DNA of 39,911 nt from Deltaproteobacteria bacterium (GCA_021782545.1 JAJXUW010000007.1:1-39911), one strand, 5' to 3'. Numbered from the stretch's first letter, positions 1-8,338 are shown. Numbers and translations are program-made. The notes: generated from the sequence alone by a model not told the origin.

Positions 1-864
1 ATCTGGACAGTCGCCACAACCATACCCCGACGCGGCAAACCGGTTGCGCAGGGCAAAGGCGTTCAACGAACGTCCATCCAACCCGGTGGTAAAATTTACT
101 GCCGGCAGCATCCGCCGCCGCGCCAACAGGTCAACCAGGGCCGGCGTACCATGTTCCCTGATGCCAAACGGCCCGTAAAGGAAGGGGGACGCGAGAAAAA
201 GGCGCCGCACATCCTGCAACGCCGTAGCAAAGGCCGCCTGATCGGAGATGTCGGTGCTGTCTTCACCACCGCGCACAATGATGGCCTTCAGCCGCCGATG
301 CCCCATGACGGCCCCCAGCCCTCCCCGGGCAAACGGTTCGCCCTCCGATGTCTCCACCGAGGCGTACAAAACACCTCTCTCGCCGGCCGGGCCGATAGCG
401 GCTGCAGCCTCATCCCCGGCCAGTCGTCCAAATAGCGCATCGGTAGACAGCCCCCACAGCTCATCGGCCGGTTGCAGACTGATCCGTTCGGGTTCAACCG
501 CCAGTATGACCGGTGTTGCACTGACGCCGGTCATAACCAGGGCATCGAGGCCGGCCCGCCGCAACTGGCGGGCAAAAGGGCCACCGCTTGCACTGCTGAA
601 GATGGTGCCGGTGAGTGGTGAACGGCCGGTCAACACACAGCGGGTGACCATGGGTGCCGCTGTCCCGCACAGCGGGCCACCGGCCAGGACTAACGGCAGT
701 TCGTCAGCCAGGGGGTCTTTCCCTGCATGCCCCTGCAACAGGGCCACCCCCAACCCGCGCCCGCCCAGCCACTCATGCACCAAGTCGTCGCCGGCCGGCT
801 CAATCCAGCAACGGCCGCCGGTAAGATCAACGCGGCCTATCCGCCCGGCCCAACCGCAGGTCAT
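1..864 (-). CDS. Aldehyde:ferredoxin oxidoreductase family protein, N-terminal part (runs off the left edge)
   Basis: The reading frame stays open from an ATG at 864 to base 1 (288 codons) with no stop, so the 3' part lies outside the window. The N-terminus (GRIGRVDLTGGRCWIEPAG, then WLGGRGLGVALL) and the region with GPLCGT, RSPLTGT, SSASGG and RAGLDALVMTG follow the N-terminal AOR domain, which binds the tungsto- or molybdopterin. Near the window edge GCGDCP gives Cys283 and Cys286, matching the start of the family's 4Fe-4S cysteine motif. Known family members oxidise aldehydes to carboxylates with ferredoxin or another electron carrier in anaerobes; the substrate here cannot be told. The start lies 3 bases after the yhbY stop, suggesting coupling. 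Family assignment is strong; the exact subfamily is open. Confidence 0.85.
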   Translation of the reverse strand, partial: MTCGWAGRIGRVDLTGGRCWIEPAGDDLVHEWLGGRGLGVALLQGHAGKDPLADELPLVLAGGPLCGTAAPMVTRCVLTGRSPLTGTIFSSASGGPFARQLRRAGLDALVMTGVSATPVILAVEPERISLQPADELWGLSTDALFGRLAGDEAAAAIGPAGERGVLYASVETSEGEPFARGGLGAVMGHRRLKAIIVRGGEDSTDISDQAAFATALQDVRRLFLASPFLYGPFGIREHGTPALVDLLARRRMLPAVNFTTGLDGRSLNAFALRNRFAASGYGCGDCPD

Positions 865-867
865 CGA

Positions 868-1170
868 TCAGTCCGCAGATGAAGACGGCAGTGCCAGTTT
901 TGGTTCCTCGGCACGACGATAGAGCAGAAAGGTGCGGCCCAAGAGCTGGGCCACTTCGGCGCCGCAGGCTGCTGCCAGGGCATCTGCCGCCTCACGACGG
1001 TCAAGCATACAGCTCTCAAGCAACTTGACCTTCACCAGCTCATGGCACGCCAAGGCCGTCCCGGTCTCGGCGATCACCCCCTCTTCCAGTTCTTTCTTCC
1101 CGATCTGTATCACCGGCTTGAGGCCATGCCCCAAGGCCCGCAGAAAACGTTTCTGTTTTCCTGTCAGCAT
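868..1170 (-). CDS. yhbY: YhbY-type CRM-domain RNA-binding protein
   Basis: A 100-residue protein made essentially of one CRM (YhbY) domain: LTGKQKRFLRALGHGLKPV near the start, then QIGKKEL, and the later VKVKLLES segment. The GLKPVIQIGK stretch resembles the GxxG loop region of the family, which binds RNA and associates with pre-50S ribosomal particles in other bacteria. The start at 1170 is supported by a strong GAGGAGG ribosome site about 7 bases upstream. It is transcribed leftward ahead of the AOR-family gene with a 3-base gap. The C-terminal tail after about residue 85 is short and polar. Function is inferred from the family. Confidence 0.92.
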   Translation of the reverse strand: MLTGKQKRFLRALGHGLKPVIQIGKKELEEGVIAETGTALACHELVKVKLLESCMLDRREAADALAAACGAEVAQLLGRTFLLYRRAEEPKLALPSSSAD

Positions 1171-1210
1171 CCGCGCCTCCTCTCAAAACGTAGTACTCTT
1201 GGCTTTCTAT

Positions 1211-1240
1211 AGCATACCGGCAGCCGGCTGAACACTGCAA
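1211..1240 (-). promoter_or_regulatory. Candidate sigma-70 promoter for yhbY
   Basis: On the minus strand TTGCAG (1240-1235) and TATGCT (1216-1211) are separated by 18 bases, about 40 bases ahead of the yhbY start. Found by eye; no start-site data. Confidence 0.45.
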
Positions 1241-1277
1241 AGCTGCCGCCAGACAAGACTACCATGCAGCGACAAAG

Positions 1278-1320
1278 AAAGTGTACTTTATGTGCAAACT
1301 ATGCTAGAAAAGTACACTTT
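1278..1320 (+). promoter_or_regulatory. Paired AAAGTNNACTTT dyads upstream of the hopanoid operon (putative operator)
   Basis: AAAGTGTACTTT lies at 1278-1289 and AAAGTACACTTT at 1309-1320. Each is a dyad (AAAGT, two bases, ACTTT) and the two are exact reverse complements of each other. Their centres are 31 bases apart, about three helical turns, so two regulator dimers could bind the same DNA face. A TATGCT hexamer at 1300-1305 between them could be a -10 element, but no good -35 is visible. The site is 73 bases ahead of the chosen shc start. The regulator is unknown. Confidence 0.55.
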
Positions 1321-1392
1321 GGCTTGCCCTGTCACGTAACCGGTCGGCAGGCCAACGCTTATGAACCACACCACAGGAGCATACAAGCAACG

Positions 1393-3453
1393 ATGAAAAC
1401 GGGCAAACATCAGATTTCCTTGGCTCTGACATCATTTAATACCCCCAGCCAGACCACCACCAAACAATCCCAGGAGCAGCAGGCAGACAGACCGGCAGCC
1501 ACCAAGGTGCACCGTCTGCCACCCTCAGTCTGGAAAAAACTGGAAGACGTCGCCCAAAACCCCCTGGACAAAGCTATTGAAAATACACGCAACTTCTTCT
1601 TCCGCGAGCAGTTGCCTGACGGCTATTGGTGGGCCGAGCTTGAGTCGAACTGCACCATCACCGCCGAATATGTCATGCTGTTCCATTTTCTGGGCATGGT
1701 TGACCAGGAAAAAGAACGCAAGATGGCCAACTATCTGCTGCGGCAGCAGACCAAAGAGGGTTCCTGGACCATCTGGTACGGCGGCCCCGGCGACCTCTCA
1801 ACCACTATCGAGGCCTATTTCGCACTGAAACTGGCCGGCTACCCTGCCGATCACATCGCCATGCGCAAGGCGCGTGAGTTTATCCTCGCCCACGGCGGTA
1901 TCCTCAAGGCACGGGTGTTCACCAAGATATTCCTGGCGCTGTTCGGTGAGTTTTCGTGGCTGGGCGTGCCCTCCATGCCGATTGAATTGATGTTGCTGCC
2001 CGACTGGGCCTATTTCAACCTGTACGAACTATCCAGCTGGTCACGGGCCACCATCATTCCGCTGTCGGTGGTGATGTCCACCCGGCCGGTCCGCAAACTG
2101 CCGCCCCGCTCCCGGGTCCAAGAGCTATACGTCCGGCCGCCGCGTCCCACGGACTACACCTTTACCAAGGAAGACGGCATCATCACCTGGAAAAACTTCT
2201 TCATCGGCGTGGATCACCTGCTGAAAATCTACGAATCGAGCCCGATCCGCCCCTTCAAGAACAAAGCCACTGACATCGCCGAACAGTGGATCCTGGACCA
2301 TCAGGAGGCAACCGGCGACTGGGGCGGCATCCAGCCCGCCATGCTGAACGCCATCCTGGCCCTGCACTGTCTGGGCTATTCAAACGACCACCCGGTAGTT
2401 GCCAAAGGGCTCGAAGCCCTGGCCAACTTCTGCGTTGAGGATGACGACTCCCTGTCCTTGCAATCTTGCATCTCGCCGGTATGGGATACCGCCCTGGTAC
2501 TGCTGGCCATGCAGGAAGCCGGCGTTCCCAAAGATCACCCCGCCTTGATCAAGGCTACCCAGTGGCTGCTCGATCGGGAAGTCAGAATCCGTGGCGATTG
2601 GAAGGTCAAATCACCCGACCTCGAACCGGGCGGATGGGCCTTCGAATTCCAGAACGACTGGTATCCCGACGTGGACGATTCGACCGCGGTGATGATCGCC
2701 ATCAAGAATATGCCGGTCAAAAACGGCAAGGCTAAACAGGACGCCGTCCGGCGTGGGGTCGAGTGGTGCCTGGGGATGCAGAGCGCCAACGGCGGCTGGG
2801 GGGCCTTTGACAAGGACAACACCAAGTACCTGCTGAACAAGATCCCCTTTGCCGACCTGGAGGCGCTGATCGACCCCCCCACGGCCGACCTGACCGGCAG
2901 GATGCTGGAACTGATGGGCAACTTCGGCTATTCAAAGGAACATCCCCAGGCGCAGAGCGCCATCGCCTTCCTGAAACAGGAGCAGGAGCCGGAGGGACCC
3001 TGGTTTGGCAGATGGGGCGTCAACTACATCTATGGGACCTGGTATGTTCTGATCGGCCTGGAGGCCATTGGCGAGGATATGGGACAGACCTATATCAAAA
3101 AGGCGACCAACTGGCTTAAATCACAACAGAACATGGATGGGGGCTGGGGCGAATCCTGTGATTCGTACTATGATCGCAGCCTGATGGGCTGCGGCCCCAG
3201 CACCGCATCCCAGACCGCTTGGGCGGTGATGGCCCTGATGGCTGCCGGCGAGACCTCGTCAAAGGCGGTCAAACGGGGCATTCAGTATCTGCTGAGCACC
3301 CAGAATCCCGATGGCACCTGGGACGAAGATGCCTTCACCGGCACCGGTTTCCCCAAATTTTTCATGATCAAGTACCACGTCTACCGCAACTGTTTCCCGC
3401 TGATTGCCTTGGGGCGGTTTCGCCGGCTGGGCGGCGTCAACACCCAGCAGTAG
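1393..3453 (+). CDS. shc: Squalene-hopene cyclase
   Basis: Cyclises squalene to hopene or hopanol at the membrane, the committed step of hopanoid synthesis. The 686-residue protein carries repeated QW-type motifs (for example QQTKEGSW near 118, GMQSANGGWGAFD near 461, SQQNMDGGWGES near 578, STQNPDGTW near 635). The catalytic acid motif is PDVDDSTA, with Asp428/Asp429 in the position of the protonating aspartates; it reads DVDDST rather than the common DVDDTA. The first 40 residues are a Gln/Thr/Ser-rich extension. I chose the ATG at 1393 because AGGAG lies at 1375-1379; an in-frame ATG at 1264 would place the upstream dyads inside the coding sequence and has no ribosome site. It is the first gene of shc-hpnA-dxs-hpnH. 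Confidence 0.95.
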   Translation: MKTGKHQISLALTSFNTPSQTTTKQSQEQQADRPAATKVHRLPPSVWKKLEDVAQNPLDKAIENTRNFFFREQLPDGYWWAELESNCTITAEYVMLFHFLGMVDQEKERKMANYLLRQQTKEGSWTIWYGGPGDLSTTIEAYFALKLAGYPADHIAMRKAREFILAHGGILKARVFTKIFLALFGEFSWLGVPSMPIELMLLPDWAYFNLYELSSWSRATIIPLSVVMSTRPVRKLPPRSRVQELYVRPPRPTDYTFTKEDGIITWKNFFIGVDHLLKIYESSPIRPFKNKATDIAEQWILDHQEATGDWGGIQPAMLNAILALHCLGYSNDHPVVAKGLEALANFCVEDDDSLSLQSCISPVWDTALVLLAMQEAGVPKDHPALIKATQWLLDREVRIRGDWKVKSPDLEPGGWAFEFQNDWYPDVDDSTAVMIAIKNMPVKNGKAKQDAVRRGVEWCLGMQSANGGWGAFDKDNTKYLLNKIPFADLEALIDPPTADLTGRMLELMGNFGYSKEHPQAQSAIAFLKQEQEPEGPWFGRWGVNYIYGTWYVLIGLEAIGEDMGQTYIKKATNWLKSQQNMDGGWGESCDSYYDRSLMGCGPSTASQTAWAVMALMAAGETSSKAVKRGIQYLLSTQNPDGTWDEDAFTGTGFPKFFMIKYHVYRNCFPLIALGRFRRLGGVNTQQ

Positions 3454-3498
3454 CGTGCACCAGCCGCACGATGCGGTCAGGTAACCACATTATATGCA

Positions 3499-3533
3499 AG
3501 GCGAGCCCCGCGTATGTCAAACGGGGCTCGCCT
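3499..3533 (+). other. Perfect 12-bp hairpin between shc and hpnA
   Basis: AGGCGAGCCCCG (3499-3510) pairs perfectly with CGGGGCTCGCCT (3522-3533) across an 11-base loop. GTATTA follows, not a T run, so it is a poor intrinsic terminator. It may protect the shc 3' end, mark an RNA processing point or lower downstream expression. Confidence 0.6.
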
Positions 3534-3568
3534 GTATTACACCACGCTCAAAGGAGCTGCAGATCGTC

Positions 3569-4579
3569 ATGAAGGCCTTTGTTACCGGCGCAACCGGCTT
3601 TATCGGTGCCAGCATTGTCCGTGAACTGCTGAGCGATGGTGTGCAGGTGCGGGCATTGGTGCGCAGTGGCGCCGACACCCAAACGCTGCAGGGGCTTGAA
3701 CTGGAGCTGTGGCAGGGGGACCTGCTGGACTGCGCCAGCCTGGAACAGGGTATCGACGGGTGCGACTGGGTCTTTCACGCGGCGGCTGACTACCGGCTCT
3801 GGACCCGCACACCCGAAACGATGTACCGTGTCAATGTCGAGGGTACCCGTAATGTCCTGCATGCGGCCCTTGCGCACAACATCAAACGGGTGGTCTATAC
3901 CAGCAGCGTCGGCACCCTGGGTAACCCCGGCGATGGCACACCAGGTACCGAAACGACGCCGGTACGCCTCACCGACATGGTCGGGCACTACAAGAAGAGC
4001 AAATTCCTGGCGGAACGCGAGGCGGAAAAATTTATTGACAGGGGACTTGCCCTGGTGATAGTCAACCCCTCCACGCCGGTCGGCCCCTTTGACAGCAAAC
4101 CGACCCCCACCGGCAAGATCATCGTTGATTTCCTAAACGGCAACATGCCGGCCTATCTGGACACCGGCCTGAACCTGATCGCCGTGGAGGACTGTGCCCG
4201 CGGACATATCCTGGCGGCACAAAAGGGGCAGATCGGCGCAAAATATATCCTAGGCAACCGCAACCTCACCCTGCGAGAGATCTTCAGCATGCTGGAGCGG
4301 ATCACCGGGCTGCCGGCCCCCAAGGTCCGTCTGCCCTACTGGCCGATCCTGCTTGCCGCCTACCTGAACGAAGGTATCTCCCGCATTACCGGCCGGCAAC
4401 CGCTGATCCCTCTGGCGGGGGTACAGATGGCACGTAAATTCATGTACTTCGACGCCACACGCGCCATCACTGAACTGGGGCTCCCCCAAACATCAGTAGA
4501 ATCGGCCCTGGGACGGGCCGTTGACTGGTTTATGGCCAACGGCCATCTGAAAAATCGAGGTATTCCCTATGCTACTTGA
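3569..4579 (+). CDS. hpnA: Hopanoid-associated sugar epimerase HpnA (NAD-dependent epimerase/dehydratase family)
   Basis: A 336-residue short-chain dehydrogenase/epimerase. The Rossmann motif GATGFIG is at residues 7-13, the strand-end [10 protein letters not shown] supplies the catalytic Ser region, and YKKSK gives the Tyr-x3-Lys pair. HpnA proteins are found in hopanoid clusters and are proposed to act on the sugar-derived side chain of extended hopanoids; the exact reaction is not settled. The ATG at 3569 is preceded by AAGGAG at 3551-3556, whereas an in-frame ATG at 3494 lies upstream of the intergenic hairpin. The stop overlaps the dxs start by 11 bases. The assignment rests on family features and on the position between shc and dxs/hpnH. 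Confidence 0.88.
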   Translation: MKAFVTGATGFIGASIVRELLSDGVQVRALVRSGADTQTLQGLELELWQGDLLDCASLEQGIDGCDWVFHAAADYRLWTRTPETMYRVNVEGTRNVLHAALAHNIKRVVYTSSVGTLGNPGDGTPGTETTPVRLTDMVGHYKKSKFLAEREAEKFIDRGLALVIVNPSTPVGPFDSKPTPTGKIIVDFLNGNMPAYLDTGLNLIAVEDCARGHILAAQKGQIGAKYILGNRNLTLREIFSMLERITGLPAPKVRLPYWPILLAAYLNEGISRITGRQPLIPLAGVQMARKFMYFDATRAITELGLPQTSVESALGRAVDWFMANGHLKNRGIPYAT

Positions 4580-6437
4580 AACCATACAACAGCCGGCCGA
4601 TCTGAAAAAGCTGTCCGTGGCCCAACTGCCGCAACTGGCTGAAGAGATCCGCGAGTTTTTGCTGCAGACCGTTTCTGAGACCGGTGGCCACCTCGGCTCC
4701 AACCTTGGCGCGGTTGAGCTGACCCTGGCCCTGCACTACTGTTTCAACACCCCAAACGACAAGATTGTCTGGGACGTAGGCCACCAGGCCTACACCCACA
4801 AACTGCTGACCGGACGCCGCGACCGTTTCTCTACCCAGCGGCAGTACAAAGGCATCTCCGGTTTCCCCAAACGGAGTGAATCGGAGCACGACGCCTTCGG
4901 CGTAGGGCACGCCTCGACCTCCATCTCGGCAGCACTGGGCATGACCGTGGCAAACGACCTGGACCACCGGCACAACCGCGCCATCGCCGTCATCGGCGAT
5001 GGTTCGCTCACCGGAGGTATCGCCTTTGAAGGCTTGAACCAGACCGGCCATCTCAAAAAGAACCTGATCGTGGTCTTAAATGACAACGAGATGTCCATTT
5101 CAAAGAACGTTGGGGCCTTTTCCGCCTTTATCTCGCGCAAGATGACCACCCGTTACTTCCGCGACCTCAAACGCGAGATGCAGGGGCTTATCTCCAGCAT
5201 CCCGGCCTTTGGCAAGGATATCCTCAAATTCGCCAAACGGGCCGAAAACTCCCTGAAGGGGTTTCTGACCCCCGGTGCCCTGTTCGAGGCCATGGGGTTC
5301 GACTACCTGGGCCCGCTGGACGGTCACGATCTGCCAAGCCTGATCGAGGTGTTTCAAAGCGTCAACGATTATGACGGCCCGTTGTTTGTGCATGTCATGA
5401 CCACCAAGGGCAAGGGCTACCGCCCGGCAGAGGAGAAACCATCAAAGTTCCACGGCGTGGGGGCCTTTGACCTCAGCACCGGCAAGGCGCCTCCCAAGGC
5501 GGCAACCCTCTCCTACACCGAGGTGTTCGGCCGCACCCTTGTAGAACTGGCGCAACAGGATCCCAAAGTGGTGGCAATCACCGCCGCCATGCCCGATGGC
5601 ACCGGCCTCAACTTCTTCGCCGAGGCGCTGCCGGATCGGTTTTTCGACGTGGGCATCGCCGAGCAGCACGGCGTCTGTTTTGCCGCCGGCCTGGCCGCCG
5701 ATGGCTACAAACCGGTGGCAGCCATCTACTCAACCTTCATGCAACGGGCCTACGACCAGGTGTTTCACGATATCTGCCTGCAGCACCTGCCGGTGGTAAT
5801 CGCCATGGACCGCGGCGGGTTGGTGGGTGATGACGGCCCCACGCACCACGGCGTGTTCGATCTCTCTTTCTTGCGGCACCTGCCAGGCCTGACCATTATG
5901 GCCCCCAAGGACGAAAACGAACTGCGCCATATGCTCAAAACGGCACTGGCCATGAACGCGCCGGTGGCACTGCGTTACCCGCGCGGTGCCGGCTATGGTG
6001 TGGAGCTGGATCATGAGCTTACCCTGCTGCCGGTCGGCAAAGGGGAGCTGCTGCGCGAGGGGACTGATCTCACCATCGTCGCCATTGGCTCCACGGTCAT
6101 ACCGGCCCTGCAGGCGGCGCAAGCCCTGGCAGATCAAGGCATCAGCGCCGGCGTGATCAACGCCCGCTTTGTCAAGCCGCTGGACGCCGACCTGATCCTG
6201 GGGCAGGTCCGCGCCACCGGCCGGATCATCACGGTCGAAGAAAACGCCCTGCAGGGCGGTTTCGGCAGTGCGGTCCTGGAGCTTTTGTATGACCACAACG
6301 CATCCCAAGTACGGATCAAACGGCTCGGTATCCCCGACCAATACATCGAACAAGGCACCCAGGCGCAACTCCGCAGCGATGTGGGGATCGACGCCGATGG
6401 GATTGAGGCTGCCGCAGTAGCGTTCATGCAGCGTTAA
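4569..6437 (+). CDS. dxs: 1-deoxy-D-xylulose-5-phosphate synthase
   Basis: A 622-residue, full-length thiamine-diphosphate enzyme that condenses pyruvate and glyceraldehyde 3-phosphate, the first and rate-setting step of the MEP isoprenoid pathway. Visible features are [18 protein letters not shown] near residue 40, the ThDP/Mg motif GDGSLTGG followed by AFEGLN, the [14 protein letters not shown] segment, and in the C-terminal half [17 protein letters not shown] and [15 protein letters not shown]. The ATG at 4569 lies inside the hpnA 3' end, with GAGG at 4557-4560. Having dxs inside a hopanoid operon ties precursor supply to squalene use. No internal break is visible. Confidence 0.97.
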   Translation: MLLETIQQPADLKKLSVAQLPQLAEEIREFLLQTVSETGGHLGSNLGAVELTLALHYCFNTPNDKIVWDVGHQAYTHKLLTGRRDRFSTQRQYKGISGFPKRSESEHDAFGVGHASTSISAALGMTVANDLDHRHNRAIAVIGDGSLTGGIAFEGLNQTGHLKKNLIVVLNDNEMSISKNVGAFSAFISRKMTTRYFRDLKREMQGLISSIPAFGKDILKFAKRAENSLKGFLTPGALFEAMGFDYLGPLDGHDLPSLIEVFQSVNDYDGPLFVHVMTTKGKGYRPAEEKPSKFHGVGAFDLSTGKAPPKAATLSYTEVFGRTLVELAQQDPKVVAITAAMPDGTGLNFFAEALPDRFFDVGIAEQHGVCFAAGLAADGYKPVAAIYSTFMQRAYDQVFHDICLQHLPVVIAMDRGGLVGDDGPTHHGVFDLSFLRHLPGLTIMAPKDENELRHMLKTALAMNAPVALRYPRGAGYGVELDHELTLLPVGKGELLREGTDLTIVAIGSTVIPALQAAQALADQGISAGVINARFVKPLDADLILGQVRATGRIITVEENALQGGFGSAVLELLYDHNASQVRIKRLGIPDQYIEQGTQAQLRSDVGIDADGIEAAAVAFMQR

Positions 6438-6456
6438 CGCCCTCGGTACCAGAAAC

Positions 6457-6501
6457 AACGCAGGAGGCCGCACGTACCGGTTATTCCGTGCCCCCTGCGT
6501 T
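6457..6501 (+). other. Imperfect hairpin between dxs and hpnH
   Basis: AACGCAG (6457-6463) can pair with CTGCGTT (6495-6501), and GCACG with CGTGC inside it, separated by an internal bulge. There is no T tract. It could be a processing or stability element; weak evidence. Confidence 0.3.
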
Positions 6502-6523
6502 TCATTACGAAAGGAAGTCTGTT

Positions 6524-7525
6524 ATGCGTTTTCCCTGGCGTCTCAACTATGATCTGACCAAGTACCTCATCAAAAACCGGATGAACAAGGTGGAACGATT
6601 CCCGCTGGTGCTGATGCTGGAGCCGACCCACCTCTGCAACCTGGCCTGCTCGGGCTGCGGCCGCATCCGCGAATATGCCAACACCATCACCGACATGATG
6701 TCACTTGACGACTGCCTGCAATCGGTTGACGCATGCCCGGCCCCGGTGGTCACCATTACCGGCGGCGAGCCGTTTCTCTATCCCCACATCCACGAACTGG
6801 TCAAAGGGGTGCTCGACCGCGGCCGTCACATCATGTTCTGCACCAACGCCCTGTTGATGGAGCAAAACCTCGACAAGATGCAGCCCCACCCCAACTTCAC
6901 CTTCAACGTCCATATGGACGGCATGGAACAGACCCACGACCGTATCCTGGAGCGCAAGGGCTGCTTCAAAACCGCCATGTCGGCCATCCAGGCAGCCAAG
7001 CAGAAAGGCTTCAGGGTCTGCACCAACACCACCATCTTCAAGGATACCGACCTGGTGGAGATCGAAATGCTGTTCACCCGGCTGGAGGAGTTGGGGGTGG
7101 ACGGCCTGCTGGTGGCGCCCGGCTTCAGCTACGAGGCGGTTGAGGAAGAAAAGATGTTTCTGGAGCGGCTGGAGATCGAAAAGAAATTCAGCAACGTCTA
7201 CCTGATGAGCAAAAAACACCGCTTCTGGTCTACCCCGATGTACCTGCGGTTCCTTAAAGGGGAAAAGAAGCTGCAATGCACCCCCTGGGGCAACCCGACC
7301 CGCAACCCCCAGGGCTGGAAGGCGCCCTGCTACCTGATTACCGACGGTCACTACCCCACCTTCAACGACCTGATGGAAAAGGTAGATTGGGACAGCTACG
7401 GCGTGGGCAAAGACCCACGCTGCGCGCAATGCATGATGCACTGCGGGTTCGAGCCTACCGTTGTCAGCGAGGTGGGGAAAAGCCCCAAGGACATGATTGA
7501 GATGTTGTTCTGGAACCTGACCTGA
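6524..7525 (+). CDS. hpnH: HpnH, radical SAM adenosyl-hopene transferase
   Basis: HpnH-type enzymes attach the 5'-deoxyadenosyl group to diploptene, giving adenosylhopane, the entry to extended hopanoids. The 333-residue protein has the radical SAM motif CNLACSGC (Cys38, Cys42, Cys45), the TGGEP motif at 79-83, and later cysteines in WKAPCYLI and CAQCMMHCG. The ATG at 6524 follows AAGGAAG at 6511-6517; the in-frame ATG at 6488 has no ribosome site. It closes the operon. No hpnG homologue follows within the window, so later side-chain steps must be encoded elsewhere or be absent. Confidence 0.93.
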   Translation: MRFPWRLNYDLTKYLIKNRMNKVERFPLVLMLEPTHLCNLACSGCGRIREYANTITDMMSLDDCLQSVDACPAPVVTITGGEPFLYPHIHELVKGVLDRGRHIMFCTNALLMEQNLDKMQPHPNFTFNVHMDGMEQTHDRILERKGCFKTAMSAIQAAKQKGFRVCTNTTIFKDTDLVEIEMLFTRLEELGVDGLLVAPGFSYEAVEEEKMFLERLEIEKKFSNVYLMSKKHRFWSTPMYLRFLKGEKKLQCTPWGNPTRNPQGWKAPCYLITDGHYPTFNDLMEKVDWDSYGVGKDPRCAQCMMHCGFEPTVVSEVGKSPKDMIEMLFWNLT

Positions 7526-7532
7526 TCTGAAG

Positions 7533-7558
7533 AAAAAAAGGGGGGCTTTTAGCCCCCC
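7533..7558 (-). terminator. Intrinsic terminator of the 68-residue gene, possibly shared with hpnH
   Basis: GGGGGGCT (7540-7547) pairs with AGCCCCCC (7551-7558) over a 3-base loop. Read leftward the stem is followed by a T tract (A run on the plus strand, 7533-7539). On the plus strand it could also stop hpnH transcription, but without a T tract. The stop codon of the minus-strand gene lies inside the hairpin. Confidence 0.75.
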
Positions 7559-7755
7559 AGATACTTTGTCAATTCTGCCACCATGGTTGCCGGATGCAGC
7601 AGCCTGGCCGGTATCCTGTCGCCACCGAAGAACTCCTGTTTCCAGGGCTGACGTTTGGTCCAGGCCATCAGTTGTTCCCACCCCTGCCAGGTTTCAAACT
7701 CAACCCCGCGGATGTTGGTGATATTCTGCAGAAATTCCTGCTCATATGCTGACAT
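7549..7755 (-). CDS. Small conserved-looking protein of unknown function (68 aa)
   Basis: I do not recognise a family. The 68-residue product is soluble and rich in aromatic residues (FETWQGWEQLMAWTKRQPWKQ in two runs), with a Gly-Gly C-terminus. It is taken as real because it fills the only gap between hpnH and the tRNA unit, its stop codon sits exactly in a leftward intrinsic terminator, and its composition is protein-like. The start at 7755 has only a weak AAGGCGGG-type ribosome site. A tandem CGTACTAA repeat lies just upstream at 7776-7791. No function is proposed. Confidence 0.65.
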   Translation of the reverse strand: MSAYEQEFLQNITNIRGVEFETWQGWEQLMAWTKRQPWKQEFFGGDRIPARLLHPATMVAELTKYLGG

Positions 7756-7775
7756 GCTGTGACCCGCCTTTTCGT

Positions 7776-7791
7776 CGTACTAACGTACTAA
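7776..7791. repeat. Tandem 8-bp direct repeat CGTACTAA x2
   Basis: CGTACTAA occurs twice in direct succession 20 bases upstream of the 68-residue gene. It could be a regulator site or chance. Confidence 0.35.
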
Positions 7792-7845
7792 CAACCACGG
7801 CTGCCCGCCTGCCCTGCCGACTGCAGGAGTATACCTGATTAGTGG

Positions 7846-7887
7846 CAAAAAGCAAAAGCACCCAGCGCAGACCGGGTGCTTTTGCTT
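7846..7887 (-). terminator. Intrinsic terminator after tRNA-His
   Basis: AAGCAAAAGCACCC (7850-7863) pairs perfectly over 14 bp with GGGTGCTTTTGCTT (7874-7887) around a 10-base loop. Read leftward the distal arm runs into GCTTTTTGCC, giving a T-rich end. It closes the tRNA-Ala/tRNA-His unit. Confidence 0.8.
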
Positions 7888-7895
7888 GTACTAAA

Positions 7896-7973
7896 TGGGG
7901 TGGCCAGAGGGATTCGAACCCTCGAATGCATGAGTCACAGTCATGTGTGTTCGGCCGCTTCACCATGGCCACC
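7896..7973 (-). tRNA. tRNA-His (anticodon GTG)
   Basis: Read on the minus strand, acceptor GTGGCCA pairs with TGGCCAC, the anticodon arm CATGA/TCATG holds the loop CTGTGAC with GTG, and the T arm GAGGG-TTCGAAT-CCCTC is intact. An extra 5' G pairs with discriminator C, as expected for tRNA-His, and the CCA end is encoded. Second gene of a two-tRNA unit with tRNA-Ala. Confidence 0.96.
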
Positions 7974-7988
7974 GCAAGCCGTATGTCA

Positions 7989-8010
7989 AAAGCCGGCTTG
8001 CGCCGGCTTT
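7989..8010 (-). other. Hairpin between tRNA-Ala and tRNA-His
   Basis: AAAGCCGGC (7989-7997) pairs with GCCGGCTTT (8002-8010) over a 4-base loop. Only a short T run follows in the transcribed direction, so it is more likely a processing spacer than a full terminator. Confidence 0.5.
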
Positions 8011-8017
8011 GCATATA

Positions 8018-8093
<76 letters not shown>

Positions 8094-8144
8094 ACAAACA
8101 ACCTATTGCGTTTCCCACACCTTGCAAGCCGCTGTGGTCTTGAA

Positions 8145-8173
8145 TGTATACTATAGCTGGCGTTATCGGTCAA
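8145..8173 (-). promoter_or_regulatory. Sigma-70 promoter of the tRNA-Ala/tRNA-His unit
   Basis: On the minus strand TTGACC (8173-8168) and TATACA (8150-8145) are exactly 17 bases apart, about 50 bases ahead of tRNA-Ala. Close to consensus and correctly placed. Confidence 0.75.
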
Positions 8174-8276
8174 CTACTATTTGTCGACATACAACAAAAA
8201 ATTGGAACGGATAACTACCACGAAAGGCGTCTTCTGGCGACAACAGAAAATCACCCTGCGCCACACAACTACAGAT

Positions 8277-8305
8277 AAAAAAAGGGCGGGTCCGAAGACC
8301 CGCCC
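8277..8305 (-). terminator. Intrinsic terminator of the porin-like gene
   Basis: Read leftward, GGGCGGGTC and GACCCGCCC close on a TTCG tetraloop and are followed by seven T residues. It lies 34 bases past the stop of the outer-membrane protein gene. Textbook shape. Confidence 0.93.
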
Positions 8306-8338
8306 ACCACACAGAAGGAACTGCTTGGTACGAAATGC

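Noticed and set aside
248-922. Open frame of 224 codons on the plus strand at the left edge
   Set aside because: The opposite strand encodes an AOR-family N-terminus with family motifs; this frame is Pro/Ser/Arg-rich noise.
1264-1392. N-terminal extension of squalene-hopene cyclase from the ATG at 1264
   Set aside because: No ribosome site, and it would bury the paired dyads; the ATG at 1393 has AGGAG.
5730-6473. Open frame of 247 codons on the minus strand opposite dxs
   Set aside because: Antisense to the conserved C-terminal half of Dxs, with no ribosome site or family match.
6701-7681. Open frame of 326 codons on the minus strand opposite hpnH
   Set aside because: It is antisense to a gene with clear radical SAM motifs; its product is low in recognisable structure, and the length is a by-product of GC-rich codon use.
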